From assembly GCA_903854455.1 (NCBI GenBank), contig CAINWJ010000032.1:1-11882 (forward strand): a stretch of DNA of 11,882 bases, read 5' to 3'. Shown here piece after piece: positions 1-9,000 of the stretch. The translations under genes were made by a program, and so were the position numbers. The notes beneath the pieces are model-generated. The model did not search any database and had not been told where the DNA came from. It saw only the letters and a list, made by a program, of their open reading frames with translations. Origin of the DNA: Candidatus Peribacteria bacterium (GTDB lineage Bacteria; Patescibacteriota; Gracilibacteria; Peribacterales; Peribacteraceae). How positions within the stretch are numbered: position 1 is the stretch's first letter; each line of letters begins with the position of its first letter.

Positions 1-3000
1 GACGACGCCAGAGCCACCGAACTCGCGATCTTGCCTTCCTGACTCCCGAGAATTGTTTCACCACTCGCACTTCCCATGTTTTGGTACTCGAAGGCGATCC
101 AGGAAGGGGAGCGGGCGACACTGGAGATCCGGACTTCGTCGATGGAGCCCGGGAAATAGTTGGAGGCACATGTGTCATATCCGATATTATTCTGCGAAGC
201 AGATCCGATTGTGCCTGATGCAGCAACGCTGCCTGCTTGTGTGCCATTAATAAATAAAGTTAATGTAGAACCATTGTATGTTCCCGTGAGTAAGTACCAT
301 GTATTTTGAGAGAGTGGAGCAGCACCATTGACTGCAAAAAATTCGCCTAATGTATTCGTAAAATCAATATTTGAGTTTTGATGCACCCCACTGCCATCAG
401 TACTGTCGGCATACATTTGAAATCCGAAATTTCCGAGTCCGGCACATCCTGTTCTTTGGGCATATACCGCAGTTCCTTTCCAAATGCCAGATACAAAAGA
501 ACCGGTGACGTTGATCCATGCGCTTGAAGTAAAAGCAGTGGTAAGAGGCTGTGCAAAATTTGATATGACAGATTGATTTATTCCGTCAAAGTTCAACGAG
601 CCATCCACTTTTCCTGTGGCTTGTGTTGGTCCATTTGTTGGAGTTCCAGTGTGAGCATTACTCGTGGAATCGATCGCACTCAAAGTTGATCCGCTCAAAT
701 GCCATACCCCCTTGAAATTCGAATCCCACACCGCCGTCCTGTTGCTCCCATCCGTCACTCCACTCTTTCCGTAGTACAGATAGATCGTCGTATTCTGAGT
801 AGAAGAAACCGTCGGCACCTTCACCCAGAAGATGCCGGAGCCTGATCCTGCTCTCACGTGGTATTCCTCTTTTTCAAATGGCAGAATCATGCCGGTGCCG
901 GTGGTGAAGCGAATGTCTGCGCCGGTGGATGATCCGATCGCCCCGAGGTCAGTATCAGCAGTCACGCGGACCAAGAGCGGGAAGTTGCTGAGGTCAGCAG
1001 ACACATTCCTCTTGGACACGGTGATTGCCTTGCGGTCAGTCCAGCCAGTGAGCGCCCACGGGGAGGCGGAGATGGTTTGTGTGAGAGCATTGGATGTGCT
1101 GGCGGTGTAGGGCGAGTAGCCATTGAACGTCGCCATGAGGGAATGGCTGCCCAGAGCCAGATAGTTGAGCGTGAGTGTTGCGGTTCCAGCCACCACCGTT
1201 CCGGTTCCGACCGTCACGGTTCCGTCCTTGAACGTCACCGATCCAGAGTTGGCGGCGGGCGTGACCGTTGCCGTCAATGTCGTGCTACTTCCGTACGTGG
1301 AAGGATTGACCGAGGAGGTGAGCGCGGTTGTGGTGACGTACGCCGAGCTGGTCTCCTGGGAAGCCCGGGTGATCTCGTTCCCCGTGGAATTCATGTTGCT
1401 AAACTCGAACTTGATCCACTCGGCGGAGCGGGCGGTGGTAGAGAGCTTCATCTCATCGAATTTTCCGTTATAGAACCGCTGTTGAGCACTGAATAACATT
1501 CCACCGACGCGTGCATGTCCTGCGGGATTTGATGTCGTAGCCGGTATCGTTCCTGAATATGTCAGCGAAAGCGGTGAACCATTCAGGTAGATTTTCATTC
1601 GATCAGCATTTGTCGCACCATTACCGTTGAAAACCATCACTGCGTTGTACCATGTTCCCGTCGATAAGATCCTATCGGTGGATACTCTTGCAAGTGTTCC
1701 ATTGGTATATATCCCGGCCCAGAGTTGATCTGGATACATTGAAAGATCGCCATCCGGGAACCCAAATTCTATTAATGTGGACCAGTCGGTATCACTGGCG
1801 CGTTGTGAAAAGATTGGTGCCCAGCCATTGACACCCGCTGTCAAAGAATTTGCATTGAACCACGTACTTACCGTAAGCGCGCTCTGGTTGTTTATGACCG
1901 AGAGATTTCCAAAATCAAGATAATTATTAATCCCATTAAAACTCCCCGCCCCATCCACCTTCCCCGTCGTCGCAGTCGCTCCATTGTTCGTACCATTATT
2001 CCCATTCGACGTGGAATCGATTGTACTGAGGGTTGATCCGCTCAAATGCCACACTCCCTTGAAATTGCTATCCCACACATTCGTCCTGTCCGCGCCGCTC
2101 ACTGCACTCCCCGAGCCGTAGTAGACGTAGATGGTCGCGCCGGAGCCGTTGCCTAAGCCGGAGGCCAAGATTGTCGGGACCTTCACCCAGAAGTTGCCGG
2201 TGCCAGAGCCGCTGCGTACGCGATAGTCTTCCTTCTCGTACGGGAGCGCCGCGCCGTAGGTGGTGGTAAACCGCAGATCATTGCCTGTCGCCTGCGACTT
2301 GCTTCCGATGTCCGCATCCTGATTGAGTGCGACTAAGAGCGGGAAGTCGGTGAGGGTGGCGTCCACGTTCGTATTGCTGATCGTGAGTTTCTTGCGATAC
2401 GGCCAGTTGCTGTACCAGCCAAATCCCCAGCCGGCATTGTTGCCGGAATCGATGCTTGTTCCGTCGCTCGCGTTGATCGGAACGGACGTATTGGAATCCT
2501 TCACATCGAGATAGCTGATCGTGACAGTTCTGCGCGGATTTACATTCCAGCGGCTTCCGGTGACGATGGATCGCAAGCTCAAGCGATTATTTGCGGCTCC
2601 GTTCAAGGTCAAAGTCCCCGCCACAGTCTGCGTCGTGCCGTTGGCTATATATAAGGTGTCGGCTGACGTGACGGATTTGGTGAGATTCCAGAATGTCGTG
2701 GATCCGCTCAGGCTCTGATTGGTTCCGTTCAGAATTACCGTTCCACTTCCGCTGGTGAAGGTTCCCGCCGCTTGCTTGATCCATGCGCCGGAGAGTGTCG
2801 CGGTATTGGTCCCAAGTGTGAAGGTTCCGCGGATGATGACGCCGGAACCGGCATTCACATTCCCGCCCGGAGCGAAGCTCTTGTTCGCCCAGATCACGAT
2901 ATTCTTACCGCTCTTCACATTGAGCACACCGGAATCGACGGTGTAGATAGAGGAAATGTCGGTATCGCCGCTCACGGCGGCTGTTAACAATTGACTATTA

Positions 3001-6000
3001 ACAATTGACCCTCCACTGTCACTCCTTATTATTAATGCGTCCTGATAGAGATCGAGACCGGAGAATGTTCCGCCCGTTGCCGTTGTCACAGTCACGGCTT
3101 TCTGCGTAGCGCCCTTCAGGTACAGCGTGACGATGTCCGCCTGATTGATGCTGGCACCGCTCAGGGTGTACTGGCCGGAGGCATTGGTGACAGCACTCTG
3201 CGGCTGGAGCGTTCCATTCACCGCTATGCGCACGGTCTTACCGGCGAGAGGAACGCCACCCCGATCCGCGTACACCGTTCCGGTGACGAGCGTCGACTGC
3301 GCGGTCCCCACTGTGATTTCGTTGCTTGCACTCGCCATGTTCTGGTACTCAAATTTGATCCAGGCTGCGGAACGGGCGGCAGTGGCAACCCGAGTTTCAT
3401 CTATGAAGCCTTTCCAAAAGTTAACATTGCCATTTTGTCCAACTGTGAATGCCCTTGCGGAACCTTCTGTGATTGTTCCTGTCTTACTCGCATCGTTTCC
3501 AGCTACACCATCAATGAATATTGAAGCTGTAGATCCATCGTATGTGCAAGAAATTTGATGCCAAGAATTGGTTGCTGAAAAAGATTTTATCGCTGCAAAT
3601 GTTCCATTGGTCGTTCTTCCCCAGCAATATAAATTGTTTGAACTATCCCAGAAGATTTCTATTTGATCGTTTTTCCCTCCAAGTAATGTTCGATACGATC
3701 CAGATAATTCAGATGCATTGAATAAGATACTGACTGATATTGCGTTTTGTCCTAATAAGTCTGGAGCTTGATTCATTAATACATAATCGCTCGTTCCATT
3801 AAAACTTCCCGCCCCATTCACTTTTCCCGCAGCCACCGTCGCCCCGACGACACCGCCATTATTCCCATTGCTCGTGGAATCTGCAGCTGAGAGCGCGCCG
3901 CTTGAAGTTTGTCCCAGGTGCCACACTCCCTTGTAATTACTATCCCACACGCTCGTCTTGCTCTGCCCATCCGCGGCATCGGCTTTACCGTAGTACAGAT
4001 AGATCACGGTATTCGCAGTCGAACTAATGCGCGGAACCTTCACCCAGAAGTCACCTGCGCCGGAGCCGGAGCGGACGTGGTACTGCTCGCGCTCGTAGGG
4101 GAGGATGACGCCGGTAGAGGTCGCGAAGCGAATATCGTAGCCGTCGCTGCGGGCAGCGGTTCCCAGCTCCGCGTCATTCCTGATCTTCACATACAGCGGG
4201 AAGTCCGTGAGGGTACTGTCCACGTTCGTCTTGCTGATCGTGATGGGCTTCCTAAGCGTCCAGCCATCCAAGGTATTCGTCGTGGTTTCCCAAGTGATCT
4301 CGTTACTGGCGCTCGCCATGTTCTGGTACTCGAACTTGATCCACGCGGCGGAGCGGGCGACGCTGGAGATGCGGACGTCGTCGAGTTGCCCATCGAAATA
4401 ATAACCACCGCCACCGGGTGAGTTATATCCAAAATTCAAATTCTTTGAAGTGTCATAGGTAATATTCCCAGTAATATCGAGAGTAGTAGCCTGTGCCACT
4501 CCATCGATATATTCGATAAGTTTACTGCCGTTATAAATACCGACCACATGATGGAATACTCCGTTATTGATGGATCCATTGGTAATCGTTCTCGTCGTAC
4601 CATCAATATTCATATACCACCGTAAAGCTCCTCCAGGTGTATAAAATTGATAAGAATCGGTCGAGTTCGGAGTAACTGCCTTATCCAAAAATACTTGCCC
4701 ATTGCCACTGGTTTTTACCCATGTCGAGACAGTAATGGCTGTAGATGGCTCCAAAGAAGCCGTTCGTGGAATAGTAATATATTGACTTGAGGCAGAGGTA
4801 AATGAAGCTGCTCCACCCATTTGTCCTGTCGCGTTTGTCGCCCCATTCACGCCACCGTTATTGCCGTTGCTCGTAGAATCCCTCGCGCTCAATGCTCCAG
4901 TCGCGGTCTGTCCCAAATGCCACACCCCCTTATAATTCCCATCCCATACATTCGTCGGATCGTTGCCGTCCGTGGCGTCCTTCTTGCCGTAGTACATGTA
5001 GAGATCGGTGTCGGCGGAGGTGGAGAGACTCGGCACCTTCACCCAGAAGTCGCCGGAGCCGGAGCCGGAGCGGACGTGGTACTGCTCGCGCTCGTAGGGG
5101 AGCAGGACGCCGGTACTGGTCGTGAAGCGGAGATCGTAACCCGTGCTCAGCGCATCTCTTCCTAAGTCAGAGTCCGCGCGGACTTTCACGTAGAGCGGGA
5201 AGTTGCTGAGGGTACTGTCGATATTGGTATGACTCACGGTGAATTTCTTCCGGTACGGCCAGCCGGAGATCACCTGCTCGGCACCGGCGGTTTCCCACGT
5301 GAGTTCGCGCGTCGCGGAGCTCATGTTCTGGTACTCGAACTTGATCCACGCGGCGGAGCGGGCGACGGAGGAGATGCGGAGTTCGTCGATAAGGCCGGTA
5401 AATGCATTGCCGCCATTATCAGTATAGGCACCAATTCTCGGATGCAAACCACTCGCGTCATTGCTATTGGTACCAGTTCCATCAGATATGCCGTTGACAT
5501 AAACCGATACTGCAGAACCGACTCGCCTTGCGGCTACGTGATACCAAACATCGGTGGACATGGTTGTACTGCCCATTGCAGCTTCGGAATTGAGCCAAAG
5601 ATGAATGCGGCTACTATTGATATCAAACCCCAATTCTTTGCCTGTTGTTGTGTCAAAGTTATCAAAGACAGAACCATTCGATATATTTGGCTTTTTGATC
5701 CAAGCAGAAATGCTCAAATCTCCTGCACCAATTGTTGCCTCATATGGCAGTGCAATGAAGTGGCTCAATCCATCAAAACTCCCTCCTCCATCCACCTGCC
5801 CCGCTGCCGTCGTCGCACCATTCACGCCGCCATTATTGCCGTTGCTTGTGGAATCCCGTGCGCTCAAGGCTCCGGTTGAAGTTTGATTGAGATGCCACAC
5901 GCCTTTGAAATTGGAATCCCAGACGGACGATGCGGAACTGCCGTCGGTGGCATCCGGTCGACCGTAGTAAATGTAGAAGTCGGTGTCGCTTGAGTGTGAG

Positions 6001-9000
6001 ACCTTCGGGATCTTCACCCAGAAGACGCCGGAGCCGGAGCCGGAGGAGACGTGGTACTCCTCACGTTCGTAACTCAAGAGCATTCCCGTGGAGGTCGCGA
6101 AGCGGATGTCCGAGGCATCGGCTTTGGCCTTGGAAGCGATGTCGCTGTCCGCCGTGATTTTCACCGAGAGCGGGAAGTTAGTCAGATCGGCATCGACGTT
6201 GGTATGGCTGATCGTGATCTTGCGCTTCTTGGCCCAGAGCGACAGGGAGAGATCGACGGAGTCGTTCGCTATTTGCCATGCACGGAGCTCGGTGTAAGTA
6301 AGAGGAGCATCGGAGAGGCGATCAGCGGTCAGCGATGAGCGATCAGAAACCGTGCTGTCCGCTAGTCGCTGGTCGCTAGTCGCTGTCAACGGTCCGATCA
6401 GGAAGAACTGCGGACTGAGATCAGGAGCGTCGTAGAGGTAACTGAAGGTGGCGGTGGTTCCGGATTTCCAGGAACCAGTCCAAGAAATAGTTGTTGCCGC
6501 TTGCACCGTCGAAACCCCCCCTCCCGCCTGTCGGCCGTAGCCTTGGCGAAGGCTGATCGGGAGAGGGGCGGCCGCAGCCGGGGTGAGGGAAGCAGTCGGC
6601 GTGGTTGCGCTGATTGCGAAACTCCCCGGCACCGTCTCCGTCACTGTTCCCGTGAAGTCCTGATTGAACGTCACCGTGATGGTCATCGGGGATTTGCCGA
6701 AGGGATAGAGGCGGGTGGCGGCGGAGCGGGAGATGATGAAGGGTAATACAGGCGTTGTGTCATCCTGAGCGTAGTCGAAGGACGACACAACGCTCGTTTG
6801 TCGCGGTTCGACTACGCTCACCGTGACAAACGAGGTCATCTCCCTCACCCCATTCTTCGTCTCTGCTCTGAGCTTTAGCGTGTACGTTCCCGATTCCGTA
6901 ACGGGGAAGGACGCTTCGTAGTCCGGCGAGATCATCATGGAATCTTTCTGACCACATGTTCCTGTGGTCGTGATGGAGCGATCTTTCGTCGAGAGGATGA
7001 GCTGATCGCTGTCCGCTGTCCGCTGATCGCTCGCTGGTGCCGTCACCGTCAACTTCAGCGTCGCATCGCACACGATCTGCCCCAGATCATCCAGCACGCC
7101 GATGGCGAGCTTCACCGTGTCTCCCTGCACATACCGATCCTGCTCTGCGTTCATTGCAAGGACTCCCCAGGAGAAGTCCTGGGTCTTCGTCGTCACATCT
7201 CCCGTCAGAGGATTCGTGATCTGTACTTCCAGTGAATACATGCCGGGAGCGAACTCCCGCATGGGCTCCAGGACTAGAACGACGGAGCCCTGCTCGAAGT
7301 GGTAGTTTGGTGTCGTGACGTTGCCGGATTTGTCAGTGAGTCGTACTTGAATGATTCCCTCATCCCCAGCCCTTCCCCCGAGGGGGGAAGGGAGTTCCCC
7401 TCTCCCATCGGGAGAGGGGTTAGGGGTGAGGGAGGGGGCAACCGCTGCAGCCACTTCTTTCCGCGCTTCTGCGTCATTGCTCACCGCATCCACCACACTC
7501 TGCATCAGCGCATCATTCGTGATTTCCGCACTCCCCGCCGCCGCATCGATGGCACTGGGAGGATCACTTGCGAGGAACGCCAGGATTCCCTGCGACTCAC
7601 CACCCAGCACCTCATTCACCGCATTCTCTGTGACAGCGTCCTTCACATCTTTCGTCACCACGGCATCCAGGACACTCGCAACGGCGGCATTGTCCTTCAG
7701 CATCTCTGCTACCTCCGCCTGTCCCGCTTCATCACTCAGCATCGCTTCGATCTTCTCTTGCGTCACACTCTGCGCCCTGCGTTCACCTCCCGCCACCATT
7801 CCCACTGTCACAGAATCTTGCGAAAGTCTCTCGGCGATCTCGCTGCCCTTCTCCTCCAGAATGGCCTGCATGATCTGTCCTTTCACATCCTCCCCCGACG
7901 TCAGCACCGACACGACCTTCCCGAGAGCCTTCTCATCCTTCAGGTTACCCTGCGCATCGAGGATATCCGCTCCGCTCCCACTCACTCCTTCCGCCGTCAG
8001 CGTGAAGGATGGCATGGCATTCGCATCGAAGACATTGCCGCCCTTCGGGGTCAATGCCAATGTCCCCGCAGGGAGATCTTGCCGTTGATCGGATGGGACT
8101 GAGAGGAGCTGCCATCGCTTCGGCTCCGTGAACGACACTGCTCCCTCACTTCCATCCGCCGCGAACGATGCATCGATCTTGTAGAATGCGCGGAGTATCG
8201 ATCGGAGGGGTGAGATGAGGAATGAGAGCGAACCCGTTTCCGTCGTCGGTTGCTCCACCGTTGATCCGCTGTCGGCTGCTGGTTCACTTTCAATCGTCGG
8301 AGGAATCACCGCACCAGAATCGCTCATGACAGTGCCGCTCCCGGATTCGATGATGATTCCACTTCCGGCTTCCACATTCTCCGGCACAACCTGTTCCTCC
8401 ACTTCCGGTATCACATCATTGATCTCTCCCTCCGCCGTCCCGCGCACCTCCACCGGTCCGAACTGCGCGAAGAGGGGAGACTGCAGAGGGGTTTTGAACG
8501 TGTAGTGCAATTCACTATCCGATCCCGCATCCCACTTCCGGCTCCAGATGATCGTCGTTCCATCCGTTCCTGTTTCGATGGATGCGATCGGTTCCACGCT
8601 CACCACCGTGAATCCCGCCGGAACATGTTCCGTCACTGTTCCGATGAACGTCTGCTTCGGCGTGATCGTCAGGGTCATCGTCTCCGTCTTCAGCGCCGAT
8701 GACAGCACCGCACCGCTGCGCTGCAGAACCAGTAACGAACCCGATGATGTTCCATCGTCATGATCAACGTGGCTCCCAAGCTCGATTGCCTGGGACAGCA
8801 CCATCTCCTCCTCCCCGCCCGTGAGCGCATCGATCATTCTCTGCAGTAACCGCTCTTCCTCACGTGACCTGTTCCAGAAAACTTCCAGCTGATACGTTCC
8901 GGGCACGAACACATCCGGCGTCTTGATCCTCACAACATATCCGCCGCCATCCGGATTGTTCGACGTCTCTACCGTCACCGGCAGTGCACCGCCCGAACCG

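Larger units (their letters stand above)
6395..7350 (-). other. Second Ig-like region + VP domain
   Basis: Residues about 737-1055. It reads as Ig-like strands (FAPGMYSLEVQ; YVQGDTVKLAIGVLDDLGQI, CDATLKLTV; SGTYTLKLRAETKNGVREM), followed by RLYPFGKSPMTITV and the VP domain (FTGTVTETVPGSF, ISWTGSW, FSYLYDAPDLSPQFFLIGP). The two Cys (CDATLK and TCGQKD) could form a disulphide. Four repeat insertions lie in or beside this region, all in frame. It is the better preserved copy of the pair at 8440-9122 and leads through ELRAWQIAND into the first DUF2341 module. Confidence 0.6.

Noticed and set aside
3909..5879. Several plus-strand open frames of 100-216 codons (for example 3909-4421, 4821-5165, 5229-5879)
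   Set aside because: They recur at the same place in each repeated module and are antisense shadows of the DUF2341/LamG codons; the Arg/Gly/Val-rich products look like reverse reading of the module.
6319..7035. Possible CRISPR-like array from recurrent GATCAGCG words
   Set aside because: Repeats are short, irregularly spaced, in opposite orientations and translated in frame; there are no uniform spacers and no cas genes.
7299..8102. 267-codon open frame on the plus strand
   Set aside because: Exactly antisense to the surface protein codons (same codon phase), arises from GC-rich composition and the palindromic element, and its product is low-complexity without any recognisable domain.
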